The notes below the pieces were generated by a model. That model made no database searches. It had not been told where the DNA came from and saw only the letters and a list, made by a program, of their open reading frames with translations. A stretch of 9,506 bases of DNA from Fidelibacterota bacterium UBA2125 (GTDB lineage Bacteria > Fidelibacterota > Marinisomatia > Marinisomatales > S15-B10): contig DCXX01000107.1 in the NCBI GenBank assembly GCA_002329125.1, positions 1 through 9,506 on the forward strand, given 5' to 3'. Positions within the stretch are counted from its first letter, which is position 1. Each line of letters starts with the position of its first letter. Both the position numbers and the translations under genes were made by a program. Positions 1-6,693 of this stretch are shown here, piece by piece.

Positions 1-171
1 ACTATCAATGTAAAAACTTTCTTGTTTGATCTGGCCCTTATTCCTGCCATTGTTCTTGGTGCCTTTGCTGGGGTCTGGATCGTAAAAAAAATCCCTGAAA
101 AGCCGTACCGTGTGATCATTATCGTCTCAGTGGTGTTGGGCGCTCTTCAAATGAGCCTGAAGAGTTTTTAG
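1..171 (+). CDS. TauE/SafE-like (TSUP) membrane permease, C-terminal fragment
   Basis: The frame is open from the first base and ends at TAG 169-171, giving the last 56 residues of a membrane protein. Two hydrophobic stretches (about residues 8-28 and 37-50) flank a short basic loop with the sequence VKKIPEKPYR. This pattern of a small-residue-rich helix (PAIVLGAFAGVW), a 'kkip.k.fr' loop and a final helix is typical of the C-terminus of TauE/SafE (TSUP) permeases. Those are inner-membrane proteins linked to export or uptake of sulfonates, sulfite and other small organic anions. The substrate cannot be inferred from this fragment. The next gene starts 61 bases downstream on the same strand, so co-transcription is possible but there is no obvious functional link. 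The family call comes from recognising the C-terminal pattern only; the 5' part lies outside the window. Confidence 0.6.
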   Translation, partial: TINVKTFLFDLALIPAIVLGAFAGVWIVKKIPEKPYRVIIIVSVVLGALQMSLKSF

Positions 172-218
172 GATTATGGTGCATCAGGTACTCATATTAG
201 ACTGGCAATATCTACAAT

Positions 219-224
219 AAAGGA
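219..224 (+). promoter_or_regulatory. Shine-Dalgarno site of the CBM9-like gene
   Basis: AAAGGA lies 8 bases before the ATG at 233, a standard spacing. It supports this ATG as the start of the secreted CBM9-like protein and shows that this organism uses Shine-Dalgarno sites for at least some genes. Confidence 0.55.
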
Positions 225-232
225 ATCGATCG

Positions 233-1288
233 ATGCGTGTTTTGGTTAAGCTCGTTCTCTTTTTTCCCTTGATTTCAGGACAGCAATTGTCAACGCCTAA
301 AATTAAATATGCACCAAGGTCCTACGTTTGTTATAAAGTATCTGCACCAATTGTGGTCGATGGAAAAATCAATGACATGTCATGGCAAAAAGCTAACTGG
401 TCAGAATCATTCGTTGATATTGAAGGAGATCTAAAACCAAATCCATTCCTCGATACTAAAGTCAAAATGTTATGGGATGAGAATTATTTCTATTTTGGTG
501 CACAAATGGAAGAGCCCCATGTGTGGGCGACCCTGAAAGACAGGGATGCCATTATTTATAAGGATAATGATTTTGAGATATTCCTAGATCCCGATGGTGA
601 TACACACCATTACTATGAACTGGAAGTCAATGCTTTGGAAACAGAGTGGGACCTGCTCTTATTAAAACCTTATCGTGACCAGGCGAAAGTTGCTGTGGAT
701 TCCTGGGATATCCCGGGCCTTATCACAAAGGTTTATGTGGATGGAACTATAAATAACTCATCAGATATAGATCGAGGCTGGATTGTAGAGATCGCCATTC
801 CTTGGAAAGCACTGGAGGAGTGCGCTCCAAATTTCCATCCCCAAGAAGGTGAACAATGGAAGGTCAATTTTTCCCGAGTTCATTGGGAAACCAACATTGA
901 AAATGGTCAATACCTCAAAACTGAACTACCTGCGTACAATTGGGTCTGGTCACCCCAAGGGATTATTGCCATGCATTATCCAGAAATGTGGGGATTGGTG
1001 GAATTCACAGAAACGATTGTGGGGAAAGAACTGGTAAAAATTCAGGCAAATGAACTGGATCAGATCAAATGGGCACTCCGCCAATTATATTACCGCGAGA
1101 GAAGCCACTTTGAAAGCTATGGTGATTTCACAACTTCATTAAAAAAATTAGAGCTCATTGAAACACCCGTTGCTGATGTCCCCTGGCCGCCACAATTATC
1201 TTTAACACCTTCCGGCTGGGAAGCATTCATAAAAAAGGACGGACAGAAAGTCTTTATCCGAAAAGACGGAAAAGTATGGTTAGAATGA
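233..1288 (+). CDS. secreted CBM9-like (DOMON-type) carbohydrate-binding protein
   Basis: This 351-residue protein starts with a short signal peptide (basic MRVLVK, then a hydrophobic run to about residue 15, with likely cleavage near SGQ). A CBM9-like domain spans about residues 36-258. Recognisable elements are APIVVDGKINDMSWQKANW (38-56), the strand-rich DNDFEIFLDPDGDTHHYYEL (111-130) with EVNALETEWD after it, GWIVEIAIPWKAL (182-194) and WKVNFSRVHWE (209-219). The WVWSPQG...MHYPEMWG segment (237-254) is, from memory, typical of the free-standing CBM9-like proteins common in Bacteroidota-type genomes. The CBM9 fold binds sugar chain ends in xylanases and also occurs as single secreted proteins of unknown role. 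Residues 265-351 form an additional tail: a probable helix, then a basic WEAFIKKDGQKVFIRKDGKVWLE-like end. No catalytic residues are recognised. It converges on the minus-strand sugar operon, so it may bind the same glycan, but that is inference. Confidence 0.8.
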   Translation: MRVLVKLVLFFPLISGQQLSTPKIKYAPRSYVCYKVSAPIVVDGKINDMSWQKANWSESFVDIEGDLKPNPFLDTKVKMLWDENYFYFGAQMEEPHVWATLKDRDAIIYKDNDFEIFLDPDGDTHHYYELEVNALETEWDLLLLKPYRDQAKVAVDSWDIPGLITKVYVDGTINNSSDIDRGWIVEIAIPWKALEECAPNFHPQEGEQWKVNFSRVHWETNIENGQYLKTELPAYNWVWSPQGIIAMHYPEMWGLVEFTETIVGKELVKIQANELDQIKWALRQLYYRERSHFESYGDFTTSLKKLELIETPVADVPWPPQLSLTPSGWEAFIKKDGQKVFIRKDGKVWLE

Positions 1289-1308
1289 ATTTATCTGTAT
1301 TGACTGGC

Positions 1309-1334
1309 TAATTGTTTTGGAATGCCAACAATTA
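1309..1334. terminator. hairpin between convergent genes, candidate bidirectional terminator
   Basis: TAATTG (1309-1314) pairs with CAATTA (1329-1334), and TTGG (1317-1320) pairs with CCAA (1325-1328). The loop is AATG and two T bulge on one side. Read differently, it is a perfect 8-bp stem with a 10-base loop. It fills the gap between the stop of the CBM9-like gene (1286-1288) and the stop of the symporter (1335-1337), where a shared terminator is expected. The stem is AT-rich and neither strand has a clear U-run after it, so intrinsic termination is uncertain. Confidence 0.4.
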
Positions 1335-3038
1335 TCAACCTGCAATAGCAAACATTAATCCAACTAATATTGCAACAAAAATCCAACTGACGATAAATCC
1401 AATAATGGATATTTTTGAAGGTCTTAATATTTCCAAATTATTGGTGGAAAATAGTTTTTTGGCTTTTGAAACAGTAACATTTTCTGGAATTGTACAAGGT
1501 TTACTAATGAAAGATTCATTGGCTAATACAGGTGTTCGAGCCAAAGCATAAAAATTATCCAGCTTTTGTTTCTCAACAGGCTGAGTGAACAAACTGACAG
1601 CTATACCGGTACAGACTCCTGTGATTAAATATAATATCATCTGCCAGGGAAGATAGATTTCAGCTCCCGTAGCTTTTTCTACAACAAATCGGGCATTGTC
1701 AGCAATGGGTAATGATCCGATTAATGAAATAAATGTGGGCAGGGTTGTTATCCACCACATAAAAAATGCGGAAAAGGTCGCAGCCCAGGCACCTGCAACC
1801 GTTGCTCTGCGCCAGAATAGACCGAGCCAAAAAACGATTCCCATCATAGGTGAAATCTTCCAGAATATTTCTAATCCTTTCACAACACCAGGCAGCCAGA
1901 AGGCAAAACTAACTCCACCTGCAACGATTATTAATGATGCGATACGACCAATCTGAATATAATGTTTAGATGATTTTTTTGGCATTAAGGGACGATAAAT
2001 ATTTTCAGTAAAAAGCGCCGAGGATGCGATCATGAAAGAATCACACGAACTCATAACTGATGCCAATAATGATGCTAGAAAAATTCCTAAAAGTCCCGGC
2101 ATGATTTGTGGTAAAAAGTCGCGAGCCATTAAACCATACACTTTATCGGGATCAATGTTGTCTCCGATCAGATAAGCTACCGCTGCCAAGCCGGTCAGGC
2201 TCCAGGCCACAGTGCAAAAACGTTTGATAAAATTCCCGCATGTAACTCCAATTCGACCATCCATTTCAGTTTTACCCGCTGCACAGTTTCCCATTGTGTG
2301 TGGTTGCGTTACCCACCCAACCAATCCATTGATGGAAATAATGACAATGTAGAAAATACCAATTTCTTCAGGAGCGATAAGTGAAAACATCTTCGGATCA
2401 GCAATGGTTCGATGCATTCCTTCTAAGCCACCTACCGCACTTAAAACAAATGGCAAAAGAAAAAACGAAAAAATAATCGTTAGAATCCCTTGAAAAAAGT
2501 CAGTGACAATTGCCGCTGTCAACCCTCCTACTATACCATATATTAGAAAAAGGATTGTCATGATAACAATAATGGTTGAGGAGGATATTGCCTCCCCAAA
2601 TGTTGCTGAAATAATAGCACTGGATCCCTTCAGAATGAGGCCAATATTCACCATCAGATTTACCATGCCTATGAATGCAAATAACATCCCCACACTTTGA
2701 TCGTATCTTGCAACGAATACATCGGCCATAGTTATAGCACGAAATCGCCGAAGTAACGGTGCGATCAACCAGTAGAAAGGTGTCACAAAAAGCCATAACC
2801 ATTGATACCAAATTCCTGATAAACCACTACTGAATGTTTTGGATGCAACACCAACAGCCTGATCTGAATGAGTTCCTGTACCAAAGCCATGCATCATTAA
2901 AGAAAATTTTCCAAATTTCCGTGGCATAAAAAAATCATCAACTGTCTTGATCTTTTTCGAAGTCCAGATACCAATGACAGTAATCCCCAAAAAATAAAGG
3001 ATCAATACTATAAAGTCAGTTATATGTAATCCAGTCAA
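1335..3038 (-). CDS. SSS-family sodium:solute (sugar-type) symporter
   Basis: This 567-residue protein has about 13 hydrophobic segments and lies in the inner membrane. The first (TDFIVLILYFLGITVIGIW, 7-25) is followed by KKIKTVDDFFMPRKFGKF, the usual 'sdf.l.gr' loop after the first helix of SSS proteins. The stretch at 321-351 (LASLLASVMSSCDSFMIASS, then ALFTENIYRPL) matches the transporter helix that carries small hydroxyl residues of the sodium site and ends in the conserved 'D/E-IY' turn. A cytoplasmic tail with LDNFYALARTPV (493-504) precedes a last helix at about 543-565, as in longer SGLT-like members. The only start that keeps the first helix is TTG 3038, since the first ATG is residue 38. 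In-frame stops TAG TAG TAA stand directly before it, so initiation probably depends on ribosomes finishing the nucleotidyltransferase gene six bases upstream. As the last operon gene it likely imports the sugar released outside the cytoplasm. The substrate is not readable from sequence. Confidence 0.88.
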   Translation of the reverse strand: MTGLHITDFIVLILYFLGITVIGIWTSKKIKTVDDFFMPRKFGKFSLMMHGFGTGTHSDQAVGVASKTFSSGLSGIWYQWLWLFVTPFYWLIAPLLRRFRAITMADVFVARYDQSVGMLFAFIGMVNLMVNIGLILKGSSAIISATFGEAISSSTIIVIMTILFLIYGIVGGLTAAIVTDFFQGILTIIFSFFLLPFVLSAVGGLEGMHRTIADPKMFSLIAPEEIGIFYIVIISINGLVGWVTQPHTMGNCAAGKTEMDGRIGVTCGNFIKRFCTVAWSLTGLAAVAYLIGDNIDPDKVYGLMARDFLPQIMPGLLGIFLASLLASVMSSCDSFMIASSALFTENIYRPLMPKKSSKHYIQIGRIASLIIVAGGVSFAFWLPGVVKGLEIFWKISPMMGIVFWLGLFWRRATVAGAWAATFSAFFMWWITTLPTFISLIGSLPIADNARFVVEKATGAEIYLPWQMILYLITGVCTGIAVSLFTQPVEKQKLDNFYALARTPVLANESFISKPCTIPENVTVSKAKKLFSTNNLEILRPSKISIIGFIVSWIFVAILVGLMFAIAG

Positions 3039-3044
3039 TTACTA

Positions 3045-3821
3045 CTACAGGAGTAAAGATTTAATAATTTCGTCAGCCTCTTTATATGACTCCATGTCTC
3101 CAATATCTAAACGGCCCTTATCAGGGAAAAATGCCTTTACTGTTTCCACCTGGCACAAATAGTCAACAAAATTACCCATTTCATTGTTTGCTCCTTCATT
3201 ACTCAAATATTTTGTTAATTGGTTTTTAGCAGTCGATTTCAGGAAGTACAAGAGGGGACAAAATTGATTCGATGGTGGATTGGTTGGTTTTTCGTATATA
3301 CGCAAAACCTGATTCTCTTCAGAGAGCAATAAGACACCTGTGCGGCGAAGACGCTCTTTATCCTCATCCATTAATGCCATAACAAAATGATCTTTCTTAT
3401 TCAAAAATGATAACCAATACTCTTTTAACCTAAAAAGAGGAATGTTATCTCCCCCTACTACAAGAACTTCGGAGAAATGGGAAGTCTGTTGAAAAACAAA
3501 ATCCAAATCCTTAGCTACTCCTAACCGGTTATCATTAGATGTTGAGCCATCATTTATAAGATGGATGGATTTTCCCATTTTCTTCATTGGAGTATCCCAT
3601 TTAGTTTCCCATTCAATGAAGTGTTTAAAAAACCGATCATTGGTTACTATATAAATATCATTTATTTCTTGCAGACTCATTATCTCTTCTATTAAATAAT
3701 CTAAAGCCGGCTTACCTCCCACGGGGAGCAAAGGCTTAGGTCGATTTTTTGTTAGTGGATACATCCGTGTACCATATCCCGCACATAAAATGACAGCGAA
3801 TCTATCCTTTTTAAGACTCAC
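3045..3821 (-). CDS. sugar-1-phosphate nucleotidyltransferase (NDP-sugar pyrophosphorylase family)
   Basis: This is a 258-residue cytoplasmic enzyme of the NTP_transferase (GT-A-like Rossmann) family. Such enzymes join a sugar-1-phosphate to an NTP to give NDP-sugar and pyrophosphate. With the GTG start at 3821, the nucleotide-binding signature is LCAGYGTRMYPLT (12-24) followed by NRPKPLLPVGGKP (26-38). VGGDN (122-126) supplies the probable metal-binding Asp, EKP is at 177-179, and LDIGDMESY (238-246) carries the second probable metal ligand. The length fits the short RmlA/HddC/LicC-like group; there is no C-terminal left-handed beta-helix. Base and sugar specificity cannot be told. GTG 3821 shares one base with the TAG of the kinase gene and gives a normal family N-terminus. 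The only longer option is TTG 3866, which adds 15 poorly conserved-looking residues inside the kinase gene. Direct coupling to a GHMP kinase strongly suggests the two act in sequence on the same sugar. Confidence 0.85.
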   Translation of the reverse strand: MSLKKDRFAVILCAGYGTRMYPLTKNRPKPLLPVGGKPALDYLIEEIMSLQEINDIYIVTNDRFFKHFIEWETKWDTPMKKMGKSIHLINDGSTSNDNRLGVAKDLDFVFQQTSHFSEVLVVGGDNIPLFRLKEYWLSFLNKKDHFVMALMDEDKERLRRTGVLLLSEENQVLRIYEKPTNPPSNQFCPLLYFLKSTAKNQLTKYLSNEGANNEMGNFVDYLCQVETVKAFFPDKGRLDIGDMESYKEADEIIKSLLL

Positions 3822-5419
3822 TATCTGAGAGTTCTCAGTACAGACGCACCTGAAATTGGATAACAAATGTGTGCATCAAATGGAATGTTTTGAGGTTGAT
3901 AATAGTGATCCCGTAGTTCATGGAGGACATGTTCTGCACAATTATCTTTTGCCAAAATGGTCATATTCCCTCCCATACCAGCTCCGGCAAGTTGGGCGCC
4001 AACCGTCCCCGTGACACGATTAGCAATATCTACCATTTGGTCTATTCCCTTTGTGCTACAGCCATAATTTCCTGGAATGGAAGTGAGGGATGTTTCATTT
4101 TCTTCCATTTCCGCAAGATGACCCATTGTTGCAGAATGGTCGAAATCAACACAATCTCCACGATTGTTAAATGAAAATAGCCTGTCACCATTATGACTGG
4201 TATCAATGATGTTCTTTATTTCATTAAGATCACCTTTTAAAAGGTATTTATGAAAAGACTCACTTCTGGCACATTCACTCAATCCAAAAAGAATTACACC
4301 AATAAGGTCGTAAGTACCGGGATCTTTATGTGTCATGAAGATATCGGTCAATAATTCTTTCTGATCATCACTCAAAATATGGGTGATCTTTTCCCTAGTT
4401 GGATAAACGGGTAAACTAGAAACAGCCTTAAAGATATTTTTTACAGAGACATTTAATCTTTGAGGTATTAGATCACGTAAATGGTGAACATCTTTTGCCG
4501 CCCCCCACTGTTGACGTAAGATCATCATTGCCAGTTTATAACACGCAACTCGCTGGTTAAAAATATCCTTTTTACTACCCACTTTTTTTGCAGCTGTACC
4601 ACTGTAAGCAATAATTACTTTCAAATTTTCAGGCATTGGTGTATTGGATGAAATATGAAGTGGGAAAAATCCGATGGTAGAGACCATCCCTTTTTCAGCG
4701 GTAATAATGGCAGCCGGATCAGCTTTCCCTCCATGAAATCCAAGAAATAATTCAGATTCACCAATCATTTCAATTAACAAATCTTTTGAGATGTGAATAT
4801 TGTTAAGTGTAAGGAGTGCTTGCGAAAAAGCGACTCCAAGGGCACTGCTGGATGATAGTCCTGATCCAACGGGTATATTCCCACTGAAAATACAATCTAT
4901 CCCTTTTAGTCGAACATCCGGGAAATGGAGTTGTAAGCGATAAAAAGCTGCAAGAATGTACATGCTCCAATCATCCGGTATAGACTTGTTCAAATTCTGA
5001 ACTTGGCTTGATCTTACAAATGTTTCCCAATCTGAAAATGTTGCAATATTTAGTAATGTATTGGGTTTTAATTCTCTGGCTGGGAATTGTGTGGAATTCA
5101 CATTTTTTATATTAATAATATTATCTTTGCGTGGTGATGCTACGAGTAAGATTTCTTTATCAATTGCTATTGTATTAACGTACCCGCCTTGGTGATCTAT
5201 ATGTCGCCCCATTAAATTCACACGAGCTGGGGCTCTTGAAATTATTATTTTCTTCTTCTCGTTATAGACTTTGATAAAGTGCTCAACCAGTTTCGTGATA
5301 GCGCTCTGTCGTTCATTATTCACGGTCAATTGCTCTCCGTAGATATCAGCAAATTCCCGCTGGATATCACCCGCTTTAGAGTTCAACTTATTTAGGCATC
5401 GTGAAGCAGTTGTAATCAA
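3821..5419 (-). CDS. galactokinase-like GHMP sugar kinase, possibly acting on a uronic or modified sugar
   Basis: This protein of up to 532 residues belongs to the GHMP kinase superfamily and phosphorylates a sugar, most likely at the anomeric C1 as galactokinases do. Motif 1 is RAPARVNLMGRHIDHQGG (62-79), motif 2 is PVGSGLSSSSAL (183-194), which binds ATP phosphate, and motif 3 is LAGAGMGGNMTIL (477-489). GFHGGKADPAA (227-237) lies where galactokinases carry their catalytic Asp, so D234 is the candidate base. Where galactokinase reads G-E-H-x-D this protein reads G-R-H-I-D: the Glu that touches the sugar O6 is Arg. The DHQGG ending resembles plant galacturonokinase. At 532 residues it is longer than galactokinase (about 380-400). 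No ATG precedes motif 1. TTG 5419 is the longest start. TTG 5389 and GTG 5323 are alternatives, and the last has GGAGAG nine bases upstream (5333-5338). I keep the long form because FADIYGEQ...LVEHFIKVYNE looks like the N-terminal helices of related kinases. The start is uncertain. Confidence 0.8.
   Translation of the reverse strand: MITTASRCLNKLNSKAGDIQREFADIYGEQLTVNNERQSAITKLVEHFIKVYNEKKKIIISRAPARVNLMGRHIDHQGGYVNTIAIDKEILLVASPRKDNIINIKNVNSTQFPARELKPNTLLNIATFSDWETFVRSSQVQNLNKSIPDDWSMYILAAFYRLQLHFPDVRLKGIDCIFSGNIPVGSGLSSSSALGVAFSQALLTLNNIHISKDLLIEMIGESELFLGFHGGKADPAAIITAEKGMVSTIGFFPLHISSNTPMPENLKVIIAYSGTAAKKVGSKKDIFNQRVACYKLAMMILRQQWGAAKDVHHLRDLIPQRLNVSVKNIFKAVSSLPVYPTREKITHILSDDQKELLTDIFMTHKDPGTYDLIGVILFGLSECARSESFHKYLLKGDLNEIKNIIDTSHNGDRLFSFNNRGDCVDFDHSATMGHLAEMEENETSLTSIPGNYGCSTKGIDQMVDIANRVTGTVGAQLAGAGMGGNMTILAKDNCAEHVLHELRDHYYQPQNIPFDAHICYPISGASVLRTLR
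3825..3838 (-). repeat. 14-base inverted repeat just before the nucleotidyltransferase start
   Basis: On the minus strand CTGAGAACTCTCAG is a perfect 6-bp inverted repeat around AC, able to form a 5-bp stem with an AACT loop. It lies inside the end of the kinase gene and only three bases before the GTG at 3821. It could occlude independent initiation and make the start depend on translating ribosomes. The stem is short, so chance is possible. Confidence 0.35.
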
Positions 5420-5463
5420 TGAGTCTCGTGCCCCGCTTTTGTTATATAAATTAAATTCCAGTC

Positions 5464-6660
5464 TTACAGATTATAATCATCTTTCCAATTCAAAACGGAG
5501 CTGTTTTCAATAGCATCCAGCGACATTTGTACCATGATGGAAGCCTGAGCCCCTGTCAATTCATTGGAAATTGGCTTTGTATTATTGATGACGCTATCTC
5601 TGAAATCGATTATTGCCTGAAGTGTTGGATCTATATGGTCAATCTCAATTGGATATCCTTTCGCTTCATCCCATTTTACGGATGCTCCCGTCACACCATC
5701 TACGACACCCGTTTCCTGTTCATTCTTTTTTTCAGGATAAAACCAAGCTTCCCTATAGTCAAGTGTAATTGTACCTTTTTTCCCTAATACTTTAATTTCG
5801 TAGTCTCCAAGAGCATTCGTTGTCAGAGAGGTAAATTTTGCTTTAACACCAGATGGGTATTCAAAAATAATGTGCACGTTGTCATAGGTTTCTCTGCCAT
5901 CTTTCCAATAGTCTATGCCACCGGTTCCCATAATCTTGATGGGAGGACTTCCAAGCATCCAATTGGTAATATCCATTTGATGAGAGCATAATTCTGCAAC
6001 CAACCCTCCTGAATATTCTTTATACATACGCCAGTTAATTAGGCGTTCCCATTTCGGGTCGGGTACTTCTCGTCTCCAGTCACCATTCCTGTTCCACTGA
6101 CACGAGATGGCAGCAATTTCTCCAAGATCTCCTTCCTTAATCTTTTCAACTACGTGGGTATAGAGCCTTGAACTGTGCCACTGATGCCCGGTCTGAAAGA
6201 TTTTTCCCACAGACGAAACCTTGTCTACCACCTGTTTGGTTTCTTCTATACCCTTTACCATAGTTTTTTCGCAATAGACATGCTTCCGGGCATCCAGAGC
6301 ATCGATTGCCATGTGTCCATGTTCATTAAATGGGGTGGCTATAAACACGCAATCTAAATCTTTATTGTCCAACAGTTTTCTATAGTCCTTGTATCCCTCT
6401 GCTTTTCCATTTCTTGACGCAAGGCTCAAACCTTCTTCCAACCGAAAAGGGAGAATATCACAGCAGGCCACGGGATCAATTCCATCAGCTTCATTTATGA
6501 ATGAAAGAAGAGACTGTCCCCGATCCCCTGTTCCAATAACCCCTACCTTCAACGTATCGCTCGGAGCCTTTCTTTTGGCTAATCCTGATGAGTACGTCAG
6601 TAAACCTGTAGATCCAAATATGCCCAATTTTATAAATTTTCTTCGTTTCATTATTGTCAT
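5464..6660 (-). CDS. Tat-exported Gfo/Idh/MocA oxidoreductase (second copy)
   Basis: This 398-residue protein has a twin-arginine leader (MKRRKFIKLGIFGSTGLL, residues 4-21) that implies export folded, with its nicotinamide cofactor bound. The dinucleotide-binding Rossmann motif is VGVIGTGDRGQS (39-50). FIATPFNEHGH (106-116) and VYCEKTM (128-134) follow; the usual EKP is EKT here, a variant I recall from other exported members. GHQWHSSR (158-165) and ELCSHQMDITNWML (223-236) carry the likely active-site His and Asp of the C-terminal alpha/beta domain. The family oxidises or epimerises sugars and glycosides; some exported members act on glycoside C3 hydroxyls. ATG 6660 is used, and a second ATG at 6651 would also keep the leader. 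It starts 33 bases after the first oxidoreductase gene ends, but motif differences throughout show it is a distant paralogue and not a recent duplicate. Confidence 0.85.
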   Translation of the reverse strand: MTIMKRRKFIKLGIFGSTGLLTYSSGLAKRKAPSDTLKVGVIGTGDRGQSLLSFINEADGIDPVACCDILPFRLEEGLSLASRNGKAEGYKDYRKLLDNKDLDCVFIATPFNEHGHMAIDALDARKHVYCEKTMVKGIEETKQVVDKVSSVGKIFQTGHQWHSSRLYTHVVEKIKEGDLGEIAAISCQWNRNGDWRREVPDPKWERLINWRMYKEYSGGLVAELCSHQMDITNWMLGSPPIKIMGTGGIDYWKDGRETYDNVHIIFEYPSGVKAKFTSLTTNALGDYEIKVLGKKGTITLDYREAWFYPEKKNEQETGVVDGVTGASVKWDEAKGYPIEIDHIDPTLQAIIDFRDSVINNTKPISNELTGAQASIMVQMSLDAIENSSVLNWKDDYNL

Positions 6661-6693
6661 CCGTTAAATGCGATTGAATTAATGCATTTTATT

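Noticed and set aside
213..218. TACAAT resembling a -10 promoter box upstream of the CBM9-like gene
   Set aside because: It abuts the Shine-Dalgarno site, so transcription would start too late to include it, and no -35 box is seen at proper spacing.
225..234. Perfect 10-base palindrome ATCGATCGAT overlapping the CBM9-like start codon
   Set aside because: It is short and simple, overlaps the start codon, and has no second copy that I noticed; chance is sufficient.
1312..1956. Plus-strand open frames of about 80-86 codons opposite the symporter
   Set aside because: They lie antisense to a clear membrane-protein gene, have no recognisable domains, and their composition is explained by the opposite strand.
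2500..2811. Minus-strand 103-codon frame within the symporter
   Set aside because: It is a frame shadow of the symporter; the main frame is continuous and conserved through this stretch.
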